Numbered from the stretch's first letter, positions 1-13,011 are shown. The stretch is DNA of 64,000 nt from Mucor racemosus (GCA_027405735.1 JAPEHQ010000021.1:558001-622000), one strand, 5' to 3'. Made by a program: numbers and translations. The notes: generated by a model from the sequence alone, not told the origin.

Positions 1-1937
1 ATTCTTTGATTCAGCAGCTTCTAATCTCGACAAAGTTGCTTTAAGCTCTTCTAATTCAGACATGTATTCTAAATTAGCTTCCTTGAGTGAATCAATATTG
101 ATTTCGCCTTCTTTCTTTTCATACGATTCCTTTTCTAATTGAACTTGAGCTTCACTTAATTCTGAAGATAACACTTTGTTATTATTGCTCATTCCCTTTT
201 CATTTTCTTTTAATTCTTTTAACATTTCTTGAATTTCAGTAACTTGCTTTTCACGATTTGCTAATTCTGCTGTTTTCTCAGTAATTTGTTCCAACAATTC
301 TTGTTCACGTTTGATGAATTCTTCTTTCTCATCAGATCCAAGTACCATAGCAGGTGTAGAAGGCCTACTATCATCATCTACTGATAATTTGAAAGCTGGA
401 GCAGGTGTTTGTGGAGGTGTAATAGGTGCATTATTTGTGGCAGCAGCAATAGCAGGTTTTGCTTTTGTTCCATCCATAGAAGCCCAATTATTTTCAGGTA
501 CCACTTTACCTAATCGCCACATGTTAATTTCATTCTCAAGAGCAGAAATATAAGATTTGTATGAAACAGCATCTCCTTTTACACGTTTAAGTAATGCCTT
601 GAGTTCAGCAGGAGAAAGATCAGCATTAACTTTGGCTTTATTCTTGATTGCCTTTGCTCTTGCGCCAAAACGAAGTGTAGAAATTGATTCTGCTTCATTG
701 TAAGAAGAAGGGGAGCAGTTGATAATTAATGTGGTACGTGAGTTACCACCAAGTGATTCTTGTAAAATACGAGTCAGTTTAGAATCTCTGTAGGGTACAT
801 GGCTTGACTATAAAGGCATTAATGTTACATGTAAATAAAAATCAATAATGTAACATTACCTTTCCATCTGTCAATGAGTTGATGACCATACCCAAAGCAG
901 TAAGGGATTTATTGATTTTCTTTGCTTCTTCTAATGTTTGACCTGAGGCACCTGTTTTTCCTACTTTTTCAGAACCTGCAAGATCGACCAAGTATAATTT
1001 TCCACTTTTTGCTGCACCTGTATCCAAATTCTTTTGTGTAATTGTTGTGAGTACAATGGAATGACTTCTTGAACTTTCAGCATTCATATCTAAGTGCATG
1101 TACTGGGTCAACAAAAATACATAGGTATATATTGATATTTCACTCACTTGTTGATGCAACTACACGATTATCGCCACCAATTCTCATCACATCATAAACT
1201 TCACTTGTATCAGAGACATATACTTCTTTAATGCCTTTGACATAGACACCTTTTACTTTATCTTCATGGATAGGTAAATTATCGTTTGAAGCTATTATAC
1301 AGAATTATGATGGATTAATCGAAATTCAAATTTTTCATGTTTATTGCTATACTTACGAACTAAAAGATCCTTGACTCGTTCCATGTAAATTTCCATGTAA
1401 GCAACTTTAACAGTAAATTCCATATTGATAGGAGCTTCTTGAATACTTGTAAAGATTTGCTCAATGATACGAGGAATAATACCCTTATTCTTTTCATCGT
1501 CGATACTAGACCCCATCATTGTATATGTCTTACCGGAACCAGTTTGGCCATAAGCAAATACGGTACCATTATAACCAGCAACAACATCTACATGGATATA
1601 ACATTTCAGTATTTATATGCTATAATTTTGTTTATCAAAATAAATATATACCATCTACAATAGATTTAATAGAATAATCAAAAATCACTTTTTGCTCTGT
1701 ATTTGATCCAAAGCATTTATCGAACGAGAATGTATTTGTATCTTTTCCCTATCATTACTATTGAGTTTCAAATGTAATTTGAGGTACCTGATTTTGGTAC
1801 ATGTTATACTATAATACCTTTAAAGTGATACCCGTTCCGTCTTCCGATACTTCAACAATGGGTACACCTCCTTCTCTTATTTCTAATTTATTTTGAGGTC
1901 GAAAACGACATACAACTTTGATGTTATTGCCAGACAT
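1..1937 (-). CDS. Kinesin-1 heavy chain, N-terminal part (3' end beyond left edge)
   Basis: Conventional kinesin motor, plus-end-directed microtubule transport in the cytoplasm. The start is ATG at 1937, giving [17 protein letters not shown], the usual fungal kinesin-1 N-terminus. At least five short introns interrupt the motor (around 1745-1815, 1590-1655, 1295-1350, 1085-1150 and 790-860). The P-loop GQTGSGKT lies at about residues 86-93; switch [10 protein letters not shown] and switch [10 protein letters not shown] follow, then the neck. Downstream the protein becomes charged coiled coil ([16 protein letters not shown]) and is still open at base 1, so the stalk and cargo tail are missing. 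Dynactin p150 lies directly upstream on the same strand, 381 bp away. The family call is firm. The exact paralogue is inferred from the motor start and the coiled coil after the neck. Confidence 0.95.
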
Positions 1938-2318
1938 ATTTTTTTTTTTCGGTTGTTATGGTTACGAGAAATTAAATGTTTATTTCTGAGTTGGTTACTA
2001 TGGTAACTGTATCAAGGTTTTTTTCTGGTTTTGTGATTTTATATATGGATTTCTCGTATACAAATTTATAAGATTTGTAGGAGAAGATGAGATAAAGGAA
2101 AGAGAAAAAAGTGAAAAAAAGATAAAAGCAAAAAGAAATGAAAAAACTAAAGAAAAAAAGAAAAACAAAAAAAAAAGACTGCAACACACATACACACACA
2201 GATACACACATATAGTTTATACACAAAAGAAATCTCTTTCTTTTGTTGGAATATAAATGATAGTAGTACAGAACTCATGACGTCAAAATCGAGTTTAAAA
2301 ATATAAAGCTGTAGATGT

Positions 2319-5300
2319 TTATGATTGAATGAAAACACTATGTAATCGATTGAAATCCGATGCATTTGTAATGTCAATACAATGATTTGAAGTGGTAGCC
2401 ATGGATGGTAATCTCGGAATTTTAATAAGACCAAGCTGCTGTTGTGATTTCTATAATATGCATGTGAATAAGTCAGTAATACAGTAGATAGCATAACATA
2501 AATAAATAAATAAATAACCTTTTCATGATTAATAGTAGGGAATTTGTCAGTTGTGATTTGAAGATCATCCACCTTACGTCTCAGCTGAACACTGCGTTGC
2601 TTGAGTGTGTATAATACAGATTGTTGTGTTTGATATTGATAGTCAGGTGATTTCTTAATACTTGACCATTTGGAAGTAACAGGGGCAAGTTGAATTATTC
2701 TTGGAGATGCACTTGCGATTCTCATATCTTTGACTAAAATTCTTGTTTCTCTTGCAATGTCAGTCATCATTTCATTCCTTGGTTGATTCTTGATGATGGG
2801 AGCGGATGATACCAAGTCTAATGATCTACAGAAATCTGCACTCTTTAATTGAGCATTTTCAGCTCTTAAATAACGAATGGAAGCTTTGAGTGTTTCCATA
2901 TGTCCTGCCATTTCATAATAACCACCTGCCATTTCTTGCATGTGCTCAGAATCTTCGCCCTCAGTTAAATCAAAGTTAGCCTTTCTCAAAATCGATTGTC
3001 TCTTTTCTTCTCTCTTGTTAGCTTCCTTCTTGAGTTGATTATTTTCAATCTCTAATTGATCATATTCATTTTGAAGATTTTCCATTGCTTCTGCATACAT
3101 TTGCTCTTGATTCATTGATTTTTCTAAATCATCCTCTAAAGACTTGATCTGCTCCATTTCTTTCTTTGCAACTTCCATACGCTTCTCAAGTAAACTGATT
3201 TTAACATCTGATTCTTGCAATGATTGATCCTTCATTCGAACATCTTTGATTAGCTTGATAATTTCATCATTATGTTGTTGTAATTTATGTTCTAATTCAT
3301 GATTAACGACAACTTCGGCTTTAATATCAGAAGCACGTTTAATCCAGGGAGCAACATTTGTTGTAACTACAATAGATATTAGAATACTGTCTAAGCGAAC
3401 ATCAAAAAAACTTACTTTTATCCAATTTATCATCATGCTCAATCTGTGCAAAGGTTGTTTCAAGTTCATTTGTAAGTGTTTTAACGTTTCTGAGAGCATT
3501 TTCCCACATTGAACTTTCAACCATTTCAAATATCTCATCGCCTTTATCGCGCAACAATTTCTGGATGTTGGATAATTCAATTTCTTCGTGGCTTCCTCTC
3601 TTGGTATCAATATAAGATGTAATATCTTTATAGGTATCAAAGCAAAATTTACATAATTTTGTACTGATTGCATACAACATTCTGAATCTATGTAAATGCT
3701 CTGATTTTAATGTCATTGCTTCTTCAAACATATCTTCTAATTGACGCATCAATTTCTTGGCTGTAATTTTAGTGTTCTTTGCTTGTGCAATAAGACGTCC
3801 AAGTGGTTCATTGTAATCTTGATCCATTTGTTCAATGCCTTCTGAAACCACAATACCTTCGATTCTTGCTGCATTATTTAATGACTGTTTAGCAAATGTC
3901 AAAATGACAATCATACGATCTGCATTCAAATCCAAAGCTCTAGTAAGACCAAAGAATTGATCTGCGTTATTTCTTTCTTGTTGCTGCAAGTGATTTTCAG
4001 CTAAATGCTCTACTTGAGAAATAACACGTTGTAATTCAGTCAAGCAATGTACTTCATTGACTTGATCTGTTCTAAACAACTCTACAATTGCATTCATTCT
4101 TCTTTCCACACCAATTAAATCATGATACACTCTACCCATCTTTGAGAAGGTTCCAACATCGCAATTCTTGATATATGTTTGGAATCTAGTAGCTAATGAG
4201 CTTAACCATCCTGCTCTTTGCTTCATTTCACAGATTGTAACCAAATTTTCAGTAACATTGTCCATAATCTTTTCGCTAATGGGATAGTTTTGATCCAAAT
4301 GTTTAACAATAAGACCTGCCTTGAATTCCAATCGTTTGAATAACAATAAGCAAGAGATGGGGTCATTTTCAGTCTTGAAGAAAGATTCAGGTAAATAGGG
4401 TTGAATCATATTGAGGCGTTCATTGGCTTGAGAAGCTTCTAGCTTTCTCAATTCAATATCAATTGCCTTGGCTTGTGCCTTCATAACAGTTGTTTGTAAT
4501 TGGAAATTGAGAGACATCATGGCTTGAGATTGACTACTCAATGTCTTCTTTTCTGATTGTTCTGTCTGTTCCTTGCTCTTGAATTCTTCTAAATCACTTT
4601 GAAGCAATACCACCAATTCTCTGAATTGTTGAATGGTAGCTTCATAATCAGCTGTTGTTTCTTCGTTGGCTCTCAATCGCTCCAACTGCTCTCTTAATAG
4701 CATATCTCGATGATCAATCTCTGCCTGCAATTGTTTCTCGGTTTCCATATGATTTTCTTCCAATTCATCAGCCAATTCTTTTAAGGCTTCTAAATCATCT
4801 ACAGTAGCACCAAGTTCATCCAATTTCTCGGTTAAATTCAAGTTTTTCTCGGTTAATTGATCAACAAGGTCTTCTGCACCGAGAGCATCGTCTAATTGCA
4901 TCTTGAGATCCTCTACTAATGATTCAGTTGCGCTTAATTTTTCCATAGTTTTTTCATAGTGTTGTCTTATTTCTTCAAATTCATAGTTTTCTTGTTCAAG
5001 AGTTTTAATCTTGAGATTAAGTTCGTTTTCATGTTCTGCAGTAGCATCACGGAATCTGTCATTTTGATGAGTATTTAAGATTAATCAGCAACAAATCACA
5101 TGTAATATACCTTAATAAAGCTTCCTTTAATCGTTCATTATGTCTCTCCAGCTGAACTACCTCTAAAGGAGTTCTTTCTTCATTATCAGTTGATAAAACC
5201 TCGGGTGGTTTATTCAGAATATCTGCTTCTTTCTTTAAAATATCGAGATCAACGCTTATTTCCTCCATTCTATCTTTCAGCATATTGGTTTCTTGCTGTA

Positions 5301-6828
5301 GATTTTCTGCTCTTTCCTCTGCGACTTCTTTATCTAAAGTAAGCATTTCCATAGATTCAAGTAAATCATTGTATTTGCTTTCAAATGATTCTTTATCTAC
5401 GACAGTTTCCTTTAATTCTCGTTTAGTGTCTCTAACATCTTTTTGAAGTTCTGCAATTTTATCTATATACAATTTGTTAATAATTATTTTAATAATACTT
5501 TCAAAAAAAAAAGCTACATATACCTTGCAGCTTGTTTCGAAGTGTCAAGAATTGCTCTGCTTCTTCCTTGACTTTTTCATGTTCCCGAAATCTTTCACGA
5601 TCTTCATGTCGCTTATTCTCGAGAATTTTTAATTTAAATCGAAGCTCTTCATAATCTTTCAGGGGGACAGTCTAATGCTGCATTAATGAGGGTACACAAT
5701 AATTAATTATATCTTTATTTTATACCTGATCTGATTTACTAATAGGTCTTGAAGATGCTAATGATCCATAAACAGGTTCTTGTTGAACTTGCTGTGGTGG
5801 TTGCTGTGGTGGTGGTTGCTCTATTTGCTCAATAATTGGTTCATCTTCGATATCATCTTCATCATCGACGTCTTCCTTTTCAAGCGAAACTGGACTCGAT
5901 ACGATAGCAGAATTTGCATTGGTATTTTCTTGACATAAGTTATCAAACTCTGCTTGCTCTAATTCTAACTGTCTAATTTCTTCATCTTGATCATCATCCA
6001 ACATATTATCTGGGGTTGTTGGTGCTGTAATTGGTGTTCTTGACTTTAATATGGATACAGGCGATGAAGATTGTGTACTAGATCTTGCTCTTTTGATAGT
6101 TGCAGCATTAACCGATTGCTTTGGTGGTACAATCGATTTTCTATTAGGAACTACAGTGCTTTTACTATTTGGAATCGTACCAGTACGACTTGCATTAGTA
6201 GTATTTTGTAAAAGTGAAGTAGGTCTTTTCTTTGTTTGTGGTAATGCATCTGCTACAACAGATTTTCTTCTTTGAGTTGGAGATGGAGATGATGATGGAG
6301 TCATTGTAGATTTTCTCCTATCAGCAGTATTAGTTGTAGTAATAGACGAAGGTATAATTGATTTTCTTCTCTGTGTTGATGGTATAGCTGGGACAGCAAT
6401 ATCTGCTGCAATCGATTTCCTTCTTTCATTATTTGGAGCCACAACTGATTTCCTTCTTTCATTAATTGGAGCTACAATAGATTTCCGTCTTGCTGATGGT
6501 GTTGAAGGCTGAAATTTTCAATTTTCGCTTGAGATATTAATTTTTTAATTAAACACTATCTTTCACAACGTACCTCACTTATCATTTTGATATTAGCAGG
6601 TCTTGTGAACACACCATGGTTATTCTTACAATCGAAATATCTTTTCCCTTGAACTACACCACTATTTTTACCAAGTGCTTCATCTAGTTCAACACCAACC
6701 CATTTGCCTGTCTGAAAGCTTGTACTTCCTACATATCGAATGGTGCCTGAAAGCTCATTATTGACTATCACTCGAGAACCTACACTAAGGTCATCTCGAA
6801 TAACAGATGTTCTTTTTATACTTGTCAT
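2319..6828 (-). CDS. Dynactin subunit p150Glued (DCTN1/ro-3/Nip100 family)
   Basis: Largest dynactin subunit, linking dynein to microtubules. It starts at ATG 6828. The first exon (to 6574) encodes a CAP-Gly domain with GKNSGVVQGKRYFDC and NNHGVFTRP. Exon 2 (6508-5726) is a Ser/Lys-rich basic linker with repeated RRKS motifs and then an acidic/Pro-Gln stretch. Later exons encode a long coiled coil, a globular middle (about 4380-3420), a second coiled coil and a C-terminal exon after an intron at about 2450-2520. I place the stop at 2319-2321, after FNRLHSVFIQS. Introns also fall near 5640-5725, 5480-5520, 5056-5113 and 3370-3420. The RRKS repeats look like phosphosites next to the microtubule-binding domain. 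The family is certain from domain order; the C-terminal exon is a reading by eye. Confidence 0.93.
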
Positions 6829-7499
6829 TATTCTCGGTTATTTTCCCGAGAATTTTGTATTAGTGAGAGGTATAACCCTTTCTTTTTTGAATCACGGCAA
6901 AAAAAAAAAAGTGTTGTTGTTAAACAAAAAAAGAAGAATAGTTTAGTGTAATTACATTTTTCGGAAATGGTGGGTCGTCTTAAATTGGCGGTTTTACATT
7001 TTAAATTGATCATTTCTAATTGGCGCTTAAAGTTTGTCCTAGTAGTAGGCCTCTTCCACTTTACTTGCATCAAACTTTAATAAATAGAACGAGGTAGTCT
7101 TACTAGATTAAAAAAAGCCATCACATTAAGAATTAGAATTGCAGTTTTTGGATTCAATTCTATCACCTCTTTCTAGCAGTCTAGTTCTAGAATAATGCAT
7201 CAGTGGTACATCTTGGCTTGAGCATCCCAAAATTCCACTTTATATCCCATCATGCTGAGCTGCCAGTACAAATAGAATAAATTTCATGAAAAATACCGTA
7301 AAATTACATATTAAAGTACATAATGCATTTTTAAAGCATATTATATGAGGTATCATGTAGTAACACTATTCATGTATGTATCTCATTATAAAGAAACGGA
7401 TGCTCCTTGTAATGTGTTGTATAATTATTATTTCATAGCTGGTATCATACAAAAGTAAGAACAGCTTTTTATTTAATTTTCAACAACGTATAGACTATG
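6829..7499. other. Intergenic, no gene recognised
   Basis: 5' flank of the dynactin gene followed by AT-rich sequence. Short open frames on both strands here show no domain or consistent codon pattern. A run of A residues at 6898-6911 lies just upstream of the dynactin start. Confidence 0.6.
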
Positions 7500-7893
7500 A
7501 ATTACTGCTGCAGTTGCATTATGCTACCTATTCCTAAATTTATGTCATATCTCACGAAAGACTCAAAACAAGTAAAATTCACTACTTTTTCCTTGAAAAC
7601 GGGGTCTCACTTTTCATCCCTGCTCTACTTTTTTTTTCCACTAACTCACACCAAGAAAAAATTATATGTCAATGTACCTGAGATGTTCAGCTTAAATCCA
7701 AAAATAAGCACCTGGAAATATCCTATTTTTTGCAGGTGGTATTAATTTTTCAGTGCTAATGTTTCAGATTTTTACGCGTATTTCACTGCTAAAGGATTGA
7801 AAACTTTGAGGCTCCATATCTCCAAAAAAAAATTAAACTATACTAACACTTTCTAATAACGAAACTTACTTGTTTTAAGACACTTTATAACAT
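7500..7893 (+). repeat. Dispersed repeat R, copy 1, left part
   Basis: Starts near the shared motif GCATTATGCTACCTATTCC and runs to TTTATAACAT at 7884-7893. The same order of sequence is seen at 31960-32330, 44090-44490 and, inverted, at 15440-15800 and 57003-57440. The copy is broken at 7893 by the composite element and resumes at 10478. No protein-coding signal is shared among copies. Confidence 0.85.
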
Positions 7894-10477
7894 TACAGCG
7901 CATTAACCCCCCGTAAACTAAACAAAATAGGCAATAACTGTTATGATAGAAACATGCATTTTCTACCAGAAAATCCGGCTGTCATATCATAGATTCATTA
8001 AAAAATTGCAAAAGCGAGCCCGTAGAGCAACGCCGTAATTGAGCATAGCAAGATTGAATGACTACTGTAAATCTCTTCTACCATGGTATGTATCTAAGTT
8101 TTAAATGAAAAAGCGGTTTTTTAAAACTTTTCTTATATTTACCCACGTACAGTCTGAAAATTTAGATTTTGCAGCGGACATTTTAGGGGCTCATTTTATC
8201 CTTACCAACACTCATGATTTTGATCAAAAAACAGAAAAATTAAATTTTGACACCAAAATCAACGTTTAAATGTACTACATTATGAGAGAAAATTGTAGCT
8301 ATAGATGATACGCATTTTATAAAAGCTTAATATTAAATGTTAAGTAATAAAACTTTGTACTTTTGGCCCAAAAACGGTTTTTTGGTTAAAATATTTTCAT
8401 GTAATATTTTGCAATAAAAATGTTGGTTATTTTTTATTGAGCAAATAGAGCGCTAAATTTTCTATATGTACATATTTTTTGTTTTTATAATTGGTAGTAT
8501 AATTCACGCTAGATTTGCAAAATCAGAAAAAAAAAAATTAAAAAATGTCAAAATTGATGATCTGGACAAGAATAATTTTTGAAATTAATATTCTGCTTAT
8601 AAGCTTTGTAAGTCTTAAAAATAAGAGATTTTATAATACTGGAGAACTTTTCCAAGAATTTAAGATGCTGTACTCACTTGATTCAAGCTTGTTACTGTAA
8701 AACGTTATACATGTTAATATTGCGTGGTAGTTCATTGGTTGATAATATAGTATTACTTTATGATTATTGCGCTAGAGGTGATCTACATTGAGTTTTAGTC
8801 TTACCTCTCCAGAATCATAAACATAAACATGGCCATCAATCACTGGAACCTATTGCCACCTTTTTATCCTTTTTGTCCCAAACCAATTTATCCAATGCTT
8901 TACAAGGACCAACTTAAGTACTTACAAATGGTTCCTCATCAGTATTTGCATTCAAATTCCATGAATCAAATTAACTAGTTCCATCTACAGAAGTAGTATC
9001 AAACGTATCATTAGCCCGTCTTATTATGATAAATGTCGATCTAAAATTAGAAACATCCCATTGTCATTGTTATGAGTTATGAAGAGCTTGCTTTTTAATA
9101 ATACAGCAATTGAATATAAAACAAGATAATACTAATAACATATGGTGAGTATTTAACATCTAAGTAAGTTTGATAAAGTATGCTTTTAAACCCTTTTAAA
9201 ACCCTGAAGCAAATACAACATCTTGGTCCTGTAGTTTCTATGCATCAAAATGTTGCGATTTTCACCACTACACAATGAATGCACCTTTTATCAATCTTGG
9301 CGGCATCGATGTACACACTACGGCCGACCTGTGCTGCACAAGATAATTTCGTTGTGTCCAGGTGGGCTACACACTACAGTCCGAGCTGTTGTTGTGTCCA
9401 CTGAATATAGTTAAAAAAATAACAATGTCCACATGGGCACAACAAAAGAAATTGCACACGAGCACAACGCTAAGCCTGTATGTGCATAACCTTCATTCCA
9501 TGTATGCATAATAGTAGAATTGCCCATACGCATATCATTATCCCTATTTGTGCATAATAATAAAATCTGACCATGAGTATAATGAGCTGATCGTATGGGC
9601 ACAAATTGGTTTGTACATGAGCATCGTGCCGTTCTCAAAATTCCATTGCATTTTTTTACTAGAATGGGTTTTTAAATTACATTTGATTTTATTAATATAT
9701 ACTGTAGACAACACAATTCAATACGTTGTTGGTGTAGAGCAACACATGCAAGAGCCAACATATTTACGATTATTATCATCATTTGTAAATATGATTATAG
9801 CTATTACAATGTTTACAGCAACAGTGGTTTTTGCTCGAGCATAAACTTAAATAACACTTACTGTTTAAATTTATATGCAAGCCAAATCTAAGATTATGCA
9901 ATAGATGTTACTTTATCATACATAAAATTTAAACAAATTAATCTTCTTTAAACTTACTATTTTAGTTTAGTACAATTATCAGCTGTAAAAAAATTTGTTT
10001 TCAAGTATAGCTACAATCAAAACGATGATAATTAGTCAAGATATTAGATTATTCTTTTTTTTGTTTTTATACCATTTAAAGTTTTATTATTTTTCTGGAA
10101 CATTTTGTGGGTTTGTAACCAGTTCTAGCTTTTGATTGGGTAGATATAAATACCATTACCTTTGATTTGATCTGGTAATCAAGAAATAGGTCCAACAACA
10201 CAGTAGTAAATAATGATAATTGGTCCTAATAAAATGCGGTTAAATGAAATTATCAGTATCTCATATAACGACTGCTAACTATATTAATATTAGTCCCTTA
10301 TGTCAGCATGCGTATTCAGATAAAAGAAAATAATACCAGCTTGATAGTCTGATATGCCTTATCAAACGGTGAATAATATCCTTGGAATATGAAAACAAAA
10401 AAAGAGAAACAACACACGTAGAAAAGAATTTTCAAAGCTTTACATTATTTAACGCAATTAAAACCCTGCATTACAGG
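7894..10477. mobile_element. 2.6-kb composite insertion (segments A then B) carrying a gene fragment
   Basis: Inserted inside an R copy. The 10-mer TTTATAACAT occurs at 7884-7893 and again at 10478-10487, while uninterrupted R copies have it once, so it reads as a target duplication of 8-10 bp. Segment A is about 7894-9262 and B about 9316-10468, joined by a ~53-bp link. Both segments recur at 59404-61904 in the opposite order (B then A). The termini begin TACAGCGCATTAAC and end GCATTACAGG; I see no convincing terminal inverted repeat. B contains an array of degenerate units around TGGGCACAA and ATGAGCATAAT (9420-9630). There is no recognisable transposase. A hAT- or Mutator-type 8-10 bp duplication is possible, so the class is left open. 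Confidence 0.75.
8805..9007 (-). pseudogene. Dynein intermediate chain gene fragment (WD40 exon) captured in the composite element
   Basis: On the minus strand the residues read SVDGTS then WNLNANTDEEPFV, then KALDKLVWDKKDKKVAIG and, after a 4-nt shift, DGHVYVYDSGE followed by a GTAAGA splice donor at 8804. This matches the WD40 region typical of cytoplasmic dynein intermediate chains (SVDGT.Q..LWNLN...E.P, then IAVG...G.+.+YD.GE). In-frame stops and the frameshift make it non-functional. The retained donor points to capture from genomic DNA, not from mRNA. The same fragment is at 61525-61722. Confidence 0.75.
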
Positions 10478-11371
10478 TTTATAACATATTTCAGTATGAA
10501 AAAATTCTGAACACTTATTTTTTTTTCATTTTTTTGACATTTTTGCAATAGATTTCAAAATATTGGTTGAATTGAGCAACACTTTTTTACATTCATGTCA
10601 TCAAGCTCGTTGAGCTCTCTTGAGTCCAATTTAGTTTTTTTAAAAATATTGATTTTTCGTGGAGATATCCTCAAAAATGTGTACAAAGAGATACCCTCAT
10701 TTCGTACCTCAATTTTTCCCTTATATACCCTCATCCCAAATTCTGAATTTCAAAAAATTTGCCCAAAAATCTCTTTTTCTCTACGCAGAATGCAGCTAAA
10801 AGGCTAAATAATAGCTCGATCAATAGATAATTTTGCTATGCATTATCTCCATTGTTTAAATTTAAAATATGCTTATAAAAAGTATTCTATATTGTCAAAA
10901 AACCTTCGAAATTTCAATTGCATTTTGCGCAATATTTTACGTGAAACATTTTTTTAAATTTTATTTAGATGGATACAGAAGTTAAAACTGTACAAAAACC
11001 ATTTAATACACTAGGTCTACTTACTTTGCAGTTCCTGAGCATTTAAGCAATTTTGTTTTTTGAATCATTTTTCATTCATTTTTTTTAAATTAATTTTGGA
11101 AGCCCGTTAATATAAGATTAAGCTGTATTATGAACTATTATTTTGATTATCTCGACAAAAAATTAATATTTTTCGCCCAAAGAAAAAATACAAAGTAGCT
11201 TAGAGTTGGATCTATCTTGTGAATATAAAAATTAAACCGGAATTTAAGTGATCAAATATTTGCATTTTCCGAGAGATATCAATGGCCTATATAGCAAAGG
11301 TACATCTTCATTAAGAATTTTACGTTATTTGGCTCAATATTGGGCAAAAACATTTGAAAACATTTAGAAAC
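10478..11371 (+). repeat. Dispersed repeat R, copy 1, right part
   Basis: Continues R after the composite insertion, from TTTATAACAT through GTGGAGATATCCTCAAAAAT and the AT-rich 3' half, and ends at the Tc1 element. Colinear with 32325-32912, 44480-45240 and, inverted, 14490-15440. Confidence 0.85.
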
Positions 11372-11373
11372 TA

Positions 11374-13009
11374 CAGTGAGTCGCAAAACCCTTTCAATGA
11401 TTTGGAAATTTGAATGAAAATAACCATAACTTTCTCAGTTTCAATCGGAGATACACTAAATTTCTATTTTAAGTAATTCGAACGTTTTTAAATTATTTTC
11501 AAAAAGTCCGATCTAATTAATTAAAGTTCCGCAAAAACTATGCAAGTTTAAAAAAAGGCACATCATTGAAAGGGTTTTGCACGCACAGGCTTAAAATTAC
11601 AATTTTGTAACCCCTAACTTGTACATTAACGCTAAATATCTTATAAAACAGAGAAATATGCGGAAAATATATGAGATGTTTTTCAACTTTTACCCTGCCT
11701 TTTTTACTAGTAGTTTCAAGCAAAATCATCAAGATAAAAACTGTATCGGATGCCAAACGTAATGACGTTATCTCTCTGTTAAATTCAGGTCATACCGTAT
11801 CGGAAATTGCTCGTCATGTAGCTGTTAGTCAAGCCACAGTATGTAGTATTGGAAAAAAGGCCTGTCCTGACCGAGAAAAACGTAAAGGAGACCGACCATC
11901 TAAGCTGACTACTGCGGATATGAGATATTGTGTCCATAAAATCACTAAAGGTGGCTTGGATAATGCGGTACAAGCCAAAAAAGAGCTTCATCGTAATGTA
12001 CACGTTAATGGCAGTGCGAATACTGTACTAGGGCTCTTCGGGATAATGGTTTAGGCGCATTACCTAAGATAAAAAAGCCAGAAATTAGTGATGAAAATGC
12101 AAAGGATCGCCTCCGCTGATGTAAAAACAGAATTGATTGGACTTTGGATGACTGAAAGCGTGTTATATCTACTGATGAGGCTAGAATTAATTGTTTTAAC
12201 TCGGATGATCGAATTTGGTGCTGGAAAAGAGACAGCAAGGAGATAAAACCTAAGCATACCAAAAAACAAGAAAAAATGGAGATGGTCGTATCATGATTTG
12301 GAGCTCTATTTCTTGGTCTGGTGTCGTTTGGTTGTCCAAGGTCGAAGGTAATATGAACTCCAGCCTATACAGAACTATTATTGATGATGATTTGGAGAAA
12401 TCCATTGACGACATGTGTCAAAAATTGAAGTTGCGTCGTAATTAGGTTATCCTTCAACAAGACAACGATTCTAAGCACACCTCTAATTTAATGAAAGAAG
12501 ACTTCAAAACAAAAAATATGAAGTAATGTCATGGCCAGCACAATTTCCAGACCTTAATCCCATTGAAAACATGTGGAGGTTATTGAAAATTCGCCTAAAC
12601 GAATACGATACATCCCCAAAAGGGATGAATGATATTTGGGACAGAACTCAAGAGATTTGGTATGACAACATAACAGTTGGGGAATATCAAAAAGTTATTT
12701 CGAGTATGCCTCATCGTGTAAAAGCTTGTATTAAAGCAAAAGGTTACGGTATTGATTATTGACTGCATTTAAATAAGCTTCAATTTTTTTTTGATAATGC
12801 GTGCAAAACCCTTTCAATGATGTACCTTTTTTTAAACTTGCATAGTTTTTGCGGAACTTTAATTAATTAGATCGGACTTTTTGAAAATAATTTAGAAACG
12901 TTTGAATTATTTAAAATAAAAATTTAGTGTATCTCCGATTGAAACTGAGAAAGTTATGGTTATTTTCATTCAAATTTCCAAATCATTGAAAGGGTTTTGC
13001 GACTCACTG
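11374..13009 (+). mobile_element. Tc1/mariner-superfamily element, copy 1 (1636 bp, long TIRs)
   Basis: Begins CAGTGAGTCGCAAAACCC and ends with its inverse, flanked by TA at 11372-11373 and 13010-13011. Terminal inverted repeats are long, roughly 215 bp (to ~11590 and from ~12790), and each contains CCTTTCAATGAT motifs at both the outer and inner edge. The internal gene is a broken transposase. A second copy of identical length lies at 41842-43477 in the opposite orientation with different flanks. Confidence 0.95.
11671..12762 (+). pseudogene. Broken Tc1-type transposase, copy 1
   Basis: Three pieces of one DDE transposase are visible. A helix-turn-helix N-terminus (NSGHTVSEIARHVAVSQATV, then GRPS-like GDRPSKL) is intact to about 12020. 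After a frameshift near 12020-12030 come STDEARINCFNSDDRIWCW, carrying the first catalytic Asp, and VILQQDNDSKHT with the second. A last open piece from 12526 carries SWPAQFPDLNPIENMWRLLK with the final Glu. In-frame stops near 12118, 12148 and 12442 and frame changes separate them, so no full protein can be made. The same lesions occur in the second copy. Confidence 0.9.
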
Positions 13010-13011
13010 TA

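Noticed and set aside
2147..2226. Lys- or Phe-rich open frames at the dynactin 3' end
   Set aside because: Run through AT-rich 3' untranslated sequence beyond the spliced stop at 2319.
7891..10476. CATTACAG at both edges of the composite as site-specific attachment sites
   Set aside because: The empty R sequence lacks CATTACAG, while TTTATAACAT behaves as a normal target duplication; the octamer is probably element-derived or chance.
10595..10807. Recurring ~70-90 residue frames in repeat R (also 15097-15318, 32412-32681 and the opposite strand 32375-32674)
   Set aside because: Present on both strands with no domain and poor conservation of starts; better explained by nucleotide-level repeat similarity.
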